The position numbers and the translations under genes are program-made. Below, piece by piece: positions 48,675-57,916 of a stretch of 64,000 nucleotides of DNA. Source of the stretch: Saccharomycopsis fibuligera x Saccharomycopsis cf. fibuligera (taxonomy: Eukaryota; Ascomycota; Saccharomycetes; Ascoideales; Saccharomycopsidaceae); NCBI GenBank assembly GCA_001936135.1, contig CP012813.1:1426001-1490000 (forward strand), read 5' to 3'. Below the pieces are notes generated by a model. That model searched no databases, was not told the DNA's origin, and was given only the letters and a program-made list of their open reading frames with translations. Each line of letters opens with the position of its first letter. Positions within the stretch are counted from its first letter, which is position 1.

Positions 48675-48681
48675 TATATAA
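48675..48681 (-). promoter_or_regulatory. ACO1 TATA box
   Basis: TATATAA lies inside the palindrome CTTATATAAG (48673-48682), about 125 bases upstream of the ACO1 ATG, a normal yeast TATA position for a strongly expressed gene. Confidence 0.65.
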
Positions 48682-48793
48682 GTACCAAAATAATAAAAAA
48701 AAAAAAAAAAAAAAAAACAGGGCGAAGAAGAACGAGGATCGAAGCAGCATCGGGCGGTCTGCGGAGGGTGGGGCAGCGGGCAGCGGTTAGCGG

Positions 48794-48798
48794 CCAAT
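48794..48798. promoter_or_regulatory. CCAAT (HAP complex) site of ACO1
   Basis: GGCCAATCAC is a good Hap2/3/5 core, about 240 bases upstream of the ACO1 ATG. HAP control of aconitase is known in S. cerevisiae and, with Hap43, in C. albicans iron response. Use of this site is inferred. Confidence 0.55.
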
Positions 48799-48916
48799 CA
48801 CAATGTGGTTTTATCTAAGCACGGGGGGTGACGGAGGTACTTTAGGGGGTGAGTAAGAGTGTCCGAGATCGGTCCGGAGGGCGCTAGCACTGCTGGGCTG
48901 CCAGGGCTCGTGCCAA

Positions 48917-48942
48917 CGGATGTCACGCGCGGATGTCACGCG
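48917..48942. repeat. perfect 13-base tandem duplication
   Basis: CGGATGTCACGCG occurs at 48917-48929 and again at 48930-48942 with no spacer, in GC-rich DNA upstream of ACO1. Confidence 0.9.
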
Positions 48943-49129
48943 CTGTAAGAAAAAAAAAAAAAAAAAAAAAAAATAAAATATTTGTTGCAACTGTTTTTTT
49001 TTTGTCTTTGTTTTTCTTTCCAAGGCTCTCCTCCAATATCCACAATCCCTTTGTCCTGTTTCTACGCAAAGCGAGTCTGCGCCCGAGAGCCGTTCGACCC
49101 GCGGCAATGGACTCGATTTTGTCTGTTCA

Positions 49130-49165
49130 GCTGAGCAGTGCGTTTCCATGCTGAGCAGTGCGTTT
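49130..49165. repeat. duplicated 16-mer with 4-base spacer
   Basis: GCTGAGCAGTGCGTTT occurs at 49130-49145 and 49150-49165, between ACO1 and the BNA4 stop. Confidence 0.9.
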
Positions 49166-49273
49166 GATCTACGTGGCCCAGCTCCTCCGCAGGCATTCGT
49201 GATATGGTGTGGTGTAGTGTATCTATCAGCTTTATATTATGCATATACATTTATGATTATAATTATATATAAA

Positions 49274-50695
49274 TTAGTTCCCCCTGCCAAACAAGCCTTT
49301 GATCACCTTGAAGGCCACATACGCCGCTACCCCAACCACGCCCAACTCCACTTGGGTCAACAACGCGCTTTGCACCCTGCTGCGACTGACACACTCGCTG
49401 TACCGGATGTCGCCTCTGAAGCTGACCATGGTGTACAAGGGCAACCATCTGTCGCCAAAGACCATGTGCAAGAGCGCGTCGGCCTTTTTGCGGAGCACGA
49501 AGCGTGTCAGCGTAACGTTGTGGGACATTTCCTTGTAGTTCTCCTTGGCCAAGTTGATGATGGCGTCAAGGTCGGGCTTGCGGACGACGCTGTACTCGGA
49601 GAAGGCGGCGTTGAGGTTGTGGTTGTGCTTCTCGACAAGCTCAACAAGAACACGGATGTCCTCGAAGCCGCAGTTCATCCCCTGGCCGTAAAAGGGGACC
49701 ATGGAGTGGGCAGCGTCGCCTACAATGATGCACTTGCCCTCGTAGTTGTACGGGAAGCAGCTGGTGCAGACAAGCGAGCACTTTGGGTGCTTGAGGAACG
49801 CCTCGACGATACTGTCGGCGCCAATGAGGTCAACCGCGTCCTTGAAGTTGGCGGCGAAGAACTCGAGCACCTTCTCTCTGGTGGTGAGCGACTCCGCAAG
49901 GTCCCAGGGAGCAAAGAAGGTCGAGGTGAACGACCCGTCGTGGTTAGGAAGGGCAATGAGCATGAACTTGTGTCTTGGCCAAATGTGCAATCGGTTGGGG
50001 TGCAACTGGAACTTGTACTTGGCCAGCTTGCTTGGAGGAATGTAGAGCTCGACATAGCAGCAGTCCATGTACTCCTGGCGGAAATCCATTCTGATGAACT
50101 TTTGCAACGAGAACCTGGTGGCAGAGTACGCGCCGTCCGCACCAATAACGAAATTGTACTCAAAGGTGCGCACAGCGTTCTCCTCAAGGGTGTGGTGTTG
50201 CTTACGGGCTTTTTCAAAATACACTCTCGGGTTGCCCAAGGCGCCGGAGAAGTCCATCTTGACCAACTTGAGCCCGAAGTTGATCTTGATGTTTTTGTGT
50301 AGGTCTAGCTCGTTGAGGAGCTCGATGTTCAAGTAGGCCCGGTCGATGGAGTTGATGGACTCGTTGTGGAGGCCATAGCGCATGGAGGACTGGCGGCCTT
50401 GCAAGTCGTGGAGCATACGGCCGCGCATGGGGAGGATGTTTTTGAGGACCCTGAGGGACATTTCAAGGTCGACAGCATTCAAGGCGCGAATGCCACGGTC
50501 CAGCACCGCAAGGTTGATCAGCCTCAAGTTGCGGTCTGTCGTTGATTTTAGGCGAGGATCATCGCGGTATTCGTATAAGGTGACTCTGTACCCGAGACGG
50601 GCAAAAGAAAGGGCCGCGAGACAGCCGACGAGGCCAGCGCCGACAATGGCAACTTTCTCCTTGCGAGGTTCGGGATCGTTGATTAGGGGGGCCAT
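49274..50695 (-). CDS. BNA4: kynurenine 3-monooxygenase
   Basis: The 473-residue FAD/NADPH-dependent monooxygenase hydroxylates kynurenine to 3-hydroxykynurenine in NAD synthesis from tryptophan. Visible are the dinucleotide fold VAIVGAGLVGCLAALSFARL near the N-terminus, the RxxNLALS-like stretch RNLRLINLAVLDRG, the central VIGADGAYSATR, and the second FAD motif IIVGDAAHSMVPFYGQGMNC. A C-terminal hydrophobic anchor (VVGVAAYVAFKVIKGLF) fits the mitochondrial outer membrane. Third codon positions are strongly G/C-rich, unlike most genes in the window. The ATG at 50693-50695 is used. It is divergent from the thioesterase gene, which shares the GC-rich codon style. Confidence 0.95.
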   Translation of the reverse strand: MAPLINDPEPRKEKVAIVGAGLVGCLAALSFARLGYRVTLYEYRDDPRLKSTTDRNLRLINLAVLDRGIRALNAVDLEMSLRVLKNILPMRGRMLHDLQGRQSSMRYGLHNESINSIDRAYLNIELLNELDLHKNIKINFGLKLVKMDFSGALGNPRVYFEKARKQHHTLEENAVRTFEYNFVIGADGAYSATRFSLQKFIRMDFRQEYMDCCYVELYIPPSKLAKYKFQLHPNRLHIWPRHKFMLIALPNHDGSFTSTFFAPWDLAESLTTREKVLEFFAANFKDAVDLIGADSIVEAFLKHPKCSLVCTSCFPYNYEGKCIIVGDAAHSMVPFYGQGMNCGFEDIRVLVELVEKHNHNLNAAFSEYSVVRKPDLDAIINLAKENYKEMSHNVTLTRFVLRKKADALLHMVFGDRWLPLYTMVSFRGDIRYSECVSRSRVQSALLTQVELGVVGVAAYVAFKVIKGLFGRGN

Positions 50696-51259
50696 TTGTG
50701 GGTGGGTGAATGATGGTTGTGGTGAGCAGTGAAGAGAGAGAGATAAAAAGCAGAAAAGAGATTATTTTTTAAAAAAAAAAAAAACAAGAAAGGGATTTTT
50801 TTTTCATTTTTCATTTTTCATTTTTCATTTTCTTACTTTTCTGGGGTGAAAGGGAGAGAAACGAAAGATCAGGCTACTTGTGCAGCAGGTGAAACGCTGC
50901 GGCGGGAGCTGTCAGTGGGGTGGTGTCTAGAGTGGACTCTTCTGCTACAGTGTGTGTACGCTGATGGATGGGGTGGTGGTGGTAGTACATAGAAAGAAGT
51001 GCAGTTGGTTGCAGTCCATGGAAGAAGAGTGTTGTAGTTGTAGTTGTAGTTGTAGTTGTAATTGTAGCAGCAGTGGCAGTGGCAGTGGCCTGGTGGTGGT
51101 GCTCCGTAGTCTGTTTAGCAGCAGCTTCCCCATCTCATCTACAACAATCCAAATACACTGATAGGTACAACAACTGCTTTCTACAACATCAACATCAACA
51201 TCAACATCTACTCCATCTCCATTGTTGCATTCCCCCCCACACACACACACTATCCACTG
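50696..51259. promoter_or_regulatory. BNA4/thioesterase divergent promoter region
   Basis: This divergent spacer is full of simple repeats: an (ATTTTTC)n run at about 50799-50833, a (GTTGTA)n run at 51031-51066, and an (ACATCA)n run at about 51186-51210. No specific factor site could be assigned. Confidence 0.5.
51031..51066. repeat. (GTTGTA)n hexanucleotide microsatellite
   Basis: About six GTTGTA units, the last one imperfect, in the BNA4/thioesterase spacer. Confidence 0.85.
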
Positions 51260-51991
51260 ATGTCCTTCTTCTTCCGCAAGAGCATTGGCTCCGCCCTCTT
51301 CTTTGCCTCCGGCTACACCGCCTCCCACTCCTTGGGGCTTTCTTCCACCGACGCCCAGTTCCAGCCTCGCAGTCTCTCTGAGCAAAAGCAGGACATCCTC
51401 GCCACCATCCACCTCAGCAGCGACTACGCTCGCTGTCTCGCTGACTCAAACTTCTCTGGCGGCTCTCTCTCGGCGTCCACCCCGGCCACCTACCGCAAGA
51501 ACCACGTTGCCCAGGGCTTGCTCTACGGCAAGGACCTTTTTGAAATCGACCCCATCATCTTCACCAACGAAAAGCAGGGCGAGCTAGTGGCATTCCACCA
51601 CATTGGCAAGAACCTCACCGACGCCAATGGCAACTTGCACCACGGCATCTTGGGCCTATTGCTAGACGAAGGCCTCTGCTTCTGCGGCTTCCCGCAGTTG
51701 CCCAGCAAGAGAGGCGTCACTGGCCGCTTGGACCTCGACTTTGTCAACAAAGTCAGCCCCGGCGAGACCTTGGTGCTAAAGGCCAAAGTGACGCTGGCAA
51801 AGGGCAGAAAAGTCGTGATTGACGGCGAGGTGCTGACGTTGGCCGGCGCTGCCAGCGGCACCACTGCCACCACTGCCACTACAAGTACTGCTGCTGCTAA
51901 CGGGTTGGTGCTTGCTAAGGGCCACTGTGTCTTGGTGGAGCCCAAATGGTTCAAGTACTTTAACTGGATCGACTTGTTCAAGACAAACTAG
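51260..51991 (+). CDS. mitochondrial hotdog thioesterase-like protein (Fmp10 type)
   Basis: The 243-residue protein resembles S. cerevisiae Fmp10 (YER182W) and Mrx3 (YBL095W), mitochondrial proteins with a PaaI/THEM-type hotdog fold. The N-terminus is hydrophobic with few charges (SFFFRKSIGSALFFASGYTA), like a signal anchor. The fold core is NLHHGILGLLLDEGLCFCGF, whose HHGILxxLxDE pattern is that of acyl-CoA thioesterases, then RLDLDFVNKVSPGETLVLKA. A Thr/Ala insert (GTTATTATTSTAAA) splits the last strands. Substrate is unknown. Codons are G/C-ending. In-frame CTG codons are few, and here read as Ser. The ATG at 51260 is the first in frame. Confidence 0.75.
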   Translation: MSFFFRKSIGSALFFASGYTASHSLGLSSTDAQFQPRSLSEQKQDILATIHLSSDYARCLADSNFSGGSLSASTPATYRKNHVAQGLLYGKDLFEIDPIIFTNEKQGELVAFHHIGKNLTDANGNLHHGILGLLLDEGLCFCGFPQLPSKRGVTGRLDLDFVNKVSPGETLVLKAKVTLAKGRKVVIDGEVLTLAGAASGTTATTATTSTAAANGLVLAKGHCVLVEPKWFKYFNWIDLFKTN

Positions 51992-52322
51992 GCTATTTTT
52001 TTCTTTTCCCGCTACCATTTTCCGTTCCTTTTTATCTGCTTACTTACTTACTATTCTAATATATTCATATCATGACTTAATGCTGAGTGTAAGTGTAGAA
52101 AGCATAAGGAGTGTGCATATATTGCTACACGCACACACGCACACACGCACGCGATGAGGCACACGCGAAAACAGAACAAAAACAACAAGACCAAGACCAA
52201 AACCAAACCAAGTCAACATGGCCCATCTTTACAGACCTCTAAGCAGCGACCCAACAACAACAACCCACTTCATGACGCGACGCTAACGCTATACACATAA
52301 ACATACACCACAGCCATCCGCA
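51992..52322. promoter_or_regulatory. intergenic, thioesterase to SCM3, with SCM3 promoter
   Basis: It holds a (CACACG)n stretch at about 52127-52152, an SCB-like CGCGAAA at 52164-52170 and an ACGCGA at 52275-52280, then an A/C-rich leader. GCGATGAG at 52151-52158 equals the PAC core but has no RRPE partner. Confidence 0.5.
52164..52170 (+). promoter_or_regulatory. SCB/MBF-like site upstream of SCM3
   Basis: ACGCGAAAA contains CGCGAAA (CRCGAAA consensus), about 155 bases before the SCM3 ATG. A second ACGCGA lies at 52275-52280. G1/S timing of a CENP-A chaperone is plausible but inferred. Confidence 0.4.
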
Positions 52323-54882
52323 ATGACCAGTGAGAGCCCCTCAACGCCATCTCCCAAACACAAAAACAGCGACAATAACAACCACGACTACCAGTACTAC
52401 CAGCTCCAGAAACAAATAATCGATAACAACATCAAGCTAAAATGGCAGGCCATCATCGACAAGTACAGCGCTTTGGATTTGGCAAACCAGGGAGATATAG
52501 TGGACTTGCACAGCGGGGAGATTATTGAAGATAACGGGCACTTGAGATCTTTGCAGTTGGGAAAGACCGGGATTGGCGCCGCAGTTGTTGCGGGAGAAGA
52601 AGCTTTAACGCAGAGGCAAGATGACCAAGATATACAACCCAATGCTCATGATAACGGTAACGCTAATGACAGCAGCACCGCAATAACGCCCACGACTACA
52701 GCCGTCACCCCCATACGGATAATCAATGGCGAATTGATCTCCACCAACGGAAGCGCCCACAGCAGCGCCCACAGCAGCGCCAAAAGGCTAATATTCAGCA
52801 GTAGGAAAAGACAAGGCAGAAGAACAAGAAGGAGAAGCAGCCGCAGCCGCAGCAGCCGCAGCAGCAGCAGCAGCAGCAGTGCCAGTCCAAACGAACGGAA
52901 AACCCTGGACACAAGTGCAATTGGCGCTCAAGCTAATGCGACAGCTCAAAGAAAGAAGGGCCCCACTACGAGAGCGTCAATGACAATGCAACAGTTAATT
53001 GAGCGGAACGAGGTGCTTAGCAAAATCATGGACGTGCCGAGTAGATCAACGATGTCTAACCAGCAGCCAACTGCATCGATGTCAACAAGGAGGATGAAGA
53101 AATTGAAAAACTTGAAGGATGCGGAAAGTATGGCAAATCTGCCCTTTTTGTCATTGAATGATGAAGAGGAAGAAGACCTAGACATTTTGAACCTTCTTGG
53201 CCACGGCAGCAGAAGCCATAGTCGAAGCAGCAGTGGCAGTGGCAGTGGCAGCAGCAGGCGCCGCCATAGCACTCGCCAAAATAAGAATGATGATGGTGCT
53301 AGCGAGAGGAGCATTCATGATAGCCCAACAACGTCAAGGCTTTCCAAAATGTTGGATAGCGTCACTTTGAAGGAAAACTTGTCTTACAAAGCCAGTGATT
53401 ATCGTGTTTCTAGAAGAAAGTTGAAACTGCAAATGCAGCCGGATTCGTCTTTGAGGAGCCAAAGTAAAGACGAGGGTGAAAATAGAGATAAACACAATGA
53501 TGGCCAGGCCGGAGCCATAACAGCGCGAACCAATGGGGATATTGACAAGCGGCCAGAGAGCGGAAAGAAAAAGGTGAATAAAGAGAAGGACAAGATTGGC
53601 AATAAAGTAGCCCGACTCACTACTGAAAACAGCAACAATACTGATGACATTGTGGAAGACAGCATTGGTAAAAGCTCAGAGAATGAAACAATGAGCGAAG
53701 CTGTCAACGAGAATGATACAGGAGGGTCAGAATCTCAATCACAGCTGCAGTCGGAACCAGATAATAGCAGTACTGATGGTGGTGATGTTGATGTAAGTGC
53801 CAATACAACAAACAACGATAATAACGCCGACCTGCATAATGAAAGAAACGGAAGGAAGATAATTGTTGTTGATGTCAGCACTGACACAGACGCAGATTCT
53901 GACGACGTAGATGGCTACGACGAAGATGGCAAAAGTAGAATGGGGTTCAAAGAAGAGGAACAGGAGGGGTCGTTTTCATATCTGAATGATGAGACAAAAA
54001 GCGATAGTCACAGTAGTAACAAGGATAACAACATACCCCATACGCAGTTAACGTCCAACAACAACAACAACAACAACAAACCGTTGAATTTCTATAATTT
54101 TAATAATTTTGAAAATTTTGACAATTTTGATGATTCGGAAGTGGTGCTTCTTAACCACGATGATTTGAGTGAATTGATTTCAAAAGGAAAAAGTGATGCA
54201 AGAAGTGAGAGGAATAGAACTAGAGACTATACGGACCGCATTTCTAGTCAAAGCAGTGATGAGGTCGATGCGGATTCCGAAGAAGAGGTTTTTCATGATG
54301 CAAAAAGTTTCAAGGACACAAGTGAAGAATTAGACGATGTTCACGATAACACCAGCGACAGCAACAACAATAACAGAGGCAAAAATACTGACAACGACGA
54401 CGACAACGACAACGACAAGGAGAATACTAGCGACGAATTGCTAGCAGTCGAATTAGATGATTCAGGATACGTTGAAGATGATGAGTTAACATTTTATAAT
54501 GTCAGTAATGATACTGGCAAAGATGGCCATTACAACAGAAACAGCAGCACAGCCTCTAATAATAATAATAATAATGATGTTTTCTATTATGGCGAAATTG
54601 ATAGTGCTAGTGATGGCGATGATGAAAAAGAAGCAGATGACGATACCTGGAACACGATGTCGAATGGAAACACATTTGACGACATACTTGATAGTTCTGG
54701 AAACTATAACAGTGGCAATAGCCACATTAACGATAACGATAATGATACTGATGAAGACAAGATGTTTGCTGGAAATAACAGCGATACTACGTTTTTTACA
54801 AAAGAAGATAACGATGCGAGCGAAAAGAAGCAAGAAAGCGGCAGTGCTAGTTTTGAAATTCAAGACCCAGAATCTGACTTTA

Positions 54883-54913
<31 letters not shown>

Positions 54914-55613
54914 GAATCGTGGCAAAGCCAGCAATAGAGACAGCAATATTTTAACCAGCATACAAGAAGACAAAGATGATTATCAACATTTACAAATTCT
55001 GCCAAACCATGCGCAAAATCCAAAGCCAAAGCTAAGAACAAAAGAAAGCCAACATCAGCAGTATTTTGATCAAGTTAATAGTCCGAATACAAACTTCATC
55101 ATTGATGCAGACACAGATATCACCACAGCTATTAATGATGATGATGATGATGAATCATTTAAAAGCGCGTTAAGCAAAGCCGAAAAACTCGAGAAAATTA
55201 GTCCGTTTGGTAATAGTATTGCCGAGGGCAACAATATTGGCAGCATTAGCAGTAAGAAAGGCTCAAATGGTAATGCAGATGGAAGCGGTCCAAGCTTGAC
55301 AAACGTGCCGAATTTGCAATTCATCGAACCGAACCAAGAACAACCAACAAAACCAAATTTAATGGAACAATCCAACCCAGTTCCAGTGAAAAAGTGGACT
55401 GCTCAAAGAAATATAAACAATTACAGCGATACCAAGAACAAGCCAGAAAAGAAACCACGAAAAATAAGTGAGGCTTCGAGATTATCATCATCAAATACGT
55501 TTGAAAAATATGCTAGGCAAATTGATGAGATGTTTGATGGCAGAAAGTATGATTTTGACGTTGATATTGATAATGGCGATACTTCTCCAACTAAAAAAAT
55601 AAGGCTTGTTTAG
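52323..55613 (+). CDS. SCM3: Scm3/HJURP-type CENP-A chaperone, greatly enlarged
   Basis: The 1096-residue protein carries near its N-terminus (about 29-80) the Scm3 domain pattern: a helix (QKQIIDNNIKLKWQAIIDKY) followed by GDIVDLHSGEIIEDNGHLRS L. Scm3/HJURP proteins load the centromeric histone CENP-A. A second conserved-looking block at about 268-385 (NLPFLSLNDEEEEDLDILNL; SKMLDSVTLKENLSYKA) follows an Arg/Ser-rich stretch at 160-190. The remaining 700 residues are low-complexity Asp/Asn/Ser/Glu with a basic C-terminus (KNKPEKKPRK; TSPTKKIRLV). This far exceeds S. cerevisiae Scm3. No zinc finger is seen. CTG codons, such as residue 475, fit Ser. The domain call is from memory of the family pattern. 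Confidence 0.68.
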
Positions 55614-55630
55614 ACCTGTCTTTTTCTTTT

Positions 55631-55666
<36 letters not shown>

Positions 55667-56040
55667 ATGTGATATTCTGATTTTTAATTTATATACATCA
55701 TCGAGCACTACTCTGTGAAACTTGGCTGGTAGAACAATATGACTGTTTACATTTGTCATATCCATCAAGTAGAATTCCTGAATTGATTAATAGATCAATA
55801 GGTAAATTTTTTGACTGAACAAAACTCGATTACTCTTTGCGCACACCCACACGCACGTTACTACAAAAAAAAAAAGATTGTTGAAAAAGAGCAAATACAC
55901 CCTTACAAAACAACGTAACACAGTAATCAGCAAACAAATATTTGCAAATAATAAAAAATCATTTTACTATAATCACTATTAAAGTAATAGTAACAATTAC
56001 CTAGCCCCCCTAACCTAACAGCAACTACCGACATACATAA
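55614..56040. other. intergenic, SCM3/RPN5 convergent 3' ends
   Basis: This convergent spacer opens with a 33-base T-run at 55633-55665 right after the SCM3 stop. The rest is AT-rich with an A-run near 55865. No gene is seen. Confidence 0.55.
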
Positions 56041-57516
56041 TCATGCTTTAATTTCATTGATGATTTCCTCCTTGGTGATCAAATGACCAATGGTTTCAAC
56101 CTCACTAAGCAACTCATCCACGTTTCTTGACCATTCATTCAACAAATCATTAGAATCTTTAGGCTTGGAGAAACTAACAATTTTCTTAGGTCTGTTAATC
56201 TTGGCATAGATAACACCTTTGAAAACTAATTCACTGATAAACCTCTCTGTTTCGCTTTCTTCCAAATCCAAAAGTTCGTTGATTCTTTGCAATGAAATGT
56301 TTGAGTAATATTTAGAAATGATTCGTAAATTGTGCTCAATGACTCTGCTTCTGAGATCTTCCAATCTCTTGTCACCCTTGGTTGGCTCGCTGAAAACAAA
56401 GGATTTGTTGAACTCTGGTCCAAAAGTGTTTTTGATTATTGGCCATCTCATCAATTCCTGCTTAATGAAAGACTTGATCAATTCGTAATGAGTTTCCAAG
56501 TTTTTCAAGTTTGGATCAATGTAAATTTTGTTGATGAGGTCATGTTGAAGGTTGTCGTATGGTGACAAGATGATGAAATATACAATATTGACAAGAATTT
56601 CATTGCTTTTCTGTTTGTCTTGCTGAACTGTATCTATGTGATAAATCTTCAAGTAGTGCTTAGCGACATTCAAATAATCATTGTCGTGTAAACTGATCTG
56701 CACTCTTAATTCATAATATCTTTGTTTTAAGAGTTTAAGGTAATCTTCATTCAACAATCTTTCCAAGATTTTTCTGGATAAGATTTTGGCTTGTTCAAAA
56801 TCACCCTTATTTATAGTCAATTCCATTTGTTCCAAGATAAATTCGATTTTTTCTTTAAATTCCATTGAACCATAGGTTTCAACTTGCAATTCGCACAACA
56901 AATCAGTAGCCTTGTCAAGATCCCCATTGTCCAACTTGATCTTGGATAATATTCTCGTGACTCTTGCTCTCTCCACTTCAACAAAAATCTTGTTTTCTGT
57001 TATGGTTCTTATAGTCTCAATGACATCAATCTTGGTGTCGAGATCTTTGATGAAGTCCAACAATTTTATGATTTCTTGAACCATTGTTTGAATGGATTTT
57101 TTCAACTGACCATGCTTTTTGGAAAGCAAAGTCAATTGCTCATTTAAAAGTTTGTAATCATTGTTGTTGGCTAATACTTCAACTATCTTGATGAGAACTC
57201 TTTGCGATGAGTCCAAGTCACTGGCTTGTCTGGTTTGCTTTTCCAATAATAATAACTTGTCTAATGCTGATTTGTAGTCATTCTGTAGATTCGTGTTAGT
57301 ATTGGTTATTAATAACTTTAAATATTGTATACTTTGACATCGCATTGCCACTCAAGCATCTACACTACCGCCCGCATCTTTCATGCCACGCTCGATGGCA
57401 AAAAACTGAAAATATGAATATAAACATACCTCAGCTAAGGAGTCAATTTGCGGGAACTGCTCGTTAAGAGTCTCGGAAAAGTCCTTTTCTGCTTTATATG
57501 GTGCTTCTCTAGACAT
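56041..57516 (-). CDS. RPN5: 26S proteasome lid subunit Rpn5, two exons
   Basis: Rpn5 is a PCI-domain subunit of the proteasome lid and the COP9 signalosome. Exon 1 is 57430-57516 (29 codons, MSREAPYKAEKDFSETLNEQ then FPQIDSLAE) and exon 2 is 56041-57282 (from NDYKSALDKLLLLEKQTRQA to the stop). The joined protein is 442 residues, almost the S. cerevisiae length, and the junction falls exactly where the yeast protein reads DSLAQ-ND. The single long frame alone would start with 23 intronic codons and miss the true N-terminus. The PCI region is at the C-terminal side (RVIEHNLRIISKYYSNISLQ, HLITKEEIINEI). An Rpn4-like motif lies about 140 bases upstream. Confidence 0.95.
57283..57429 (-). other. 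RPN5: RPN5 intron, 147 bases
   Basis: Reading the minus strand: donor GTATGT at 57429-57424, branch TACTAAC at 57301-57295, acceptor TACAG ending at 57283. All are consensus yeast signals. The intron is phase 0 after codon 29. Branch A to acceptor is about 13 bases. Confidence 0.95.
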
Positions 57517-57654
57517 TGTTGGCTATAAAGTTTTGGTTTTGTTATGATTTGATTGAATTAGGGCAATTAATCGCTATTCCAATAGATCTTCACACTCAAT
57601 GGCACTTTGTTTTGGCGGCGAGCGCTTGCGATATTTGGCGATTTCTTTGGCAGT

Positions 57655-57664
57655 TTTTGCCTCT
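57655..57664 (-). promoter_or_regulatory. Rpn4-like proteasome element
   Basis: On the minus strand the bases read AGAGGCAAAA, about 140 bases upstream of the RPN5 ATG. The reported C. albicans Rpn4 motif is GAAGGCAAAA and the S. cerevisiae PACE is GGTGGCAAA; the GGCAAA(A) core is shared. Confidence 0.6.
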
Positions 57665-57756
57665 GCGAGATTTTGAGTAGTACCCGGACAAGACCTATGA
57701 TACCAACATATTGGTACATAATGATACTCGCAGAATATCGCATATGAAAAATTCAC

Positions 57757-57778
57757 TTCATCGCAGAAAAATTTTTTT
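57757..57778 (+). promoter_or_regulatory. PAC-like plus RRPE pair of NOP14
   Basis: TTCATCGC at 57757-57764 is the complement of GCGATGAA, one mismatch from the PAC core GCGATGAG. AGAAAAATTTTTTT directly follows and contains the RRPE core AAAAATTTTT. This pair marks ribosome-biogenesis promoters in yeasts and lies about 140-160 bases before NOP14. Confidence 0.65.
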
Positions 57779-57916
57779 TTTTTTTTTTTTTTTTTGTTTT
57801 GTTATAAGTTCTACTCGTATGTTTCTTCTATGATAGGAAATTGAACTTTTTCTATTGATCAACACCAAGTACCACTCTCTTTGTTAAAAATACAGAAATT
57901 CAATAATTAAACAAGG

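Larger units (their letters stand above)
48554..49273. promoter_or_regulatory. ACO1 promoter region and BNA4 3' side
   Basis: The ACO1-proximal part has an A-run at about 48696-48716, a TATA element and a CCAAT box. The middle is GC-rich with a perfect 13-base tandem repeat at 48917-48942, an A-run at about 48949-48972 and a duplicated 16-mer at 49130-49165. No gene or convincing tRNA is found. Confidence 0.55.
57517..57916. promoter_or_regulatory. RPN5/NOP14 divergent promoter region
   Basis: It carries an Rpn4-like site on the RPN5 side and a PAC-like plus RRPE pair on the NOP14 side, listed separately, and a T-run at about 57772-57795. Two gene-specific regulons appear to share one spacer. 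Confidence 0.6.

Noticed and set aside
47084-48790. 568-codon open frame antisense to ACO1, and 46142-47005 likewise
   Set aside because: It mirrors the strongly biased codons of ACO1, which leave the opposite frame free of stops. It shows no family resemblance and covers the aconitase gene, so it is a shadow.
49092-49100. GTTCGACCC, a tRNA B-box-like sequence
   Set aside because: No A box lies at the right distance and no cloverleaf can be drawn around it.
52151-52158. Exact PAC core GCGATGAG upstream of SCM3
   Set aside because: It lacks an RRPE partner and the gene is not a ribosome-biogenesis factor. It may arise from the CACACG repeat edge.
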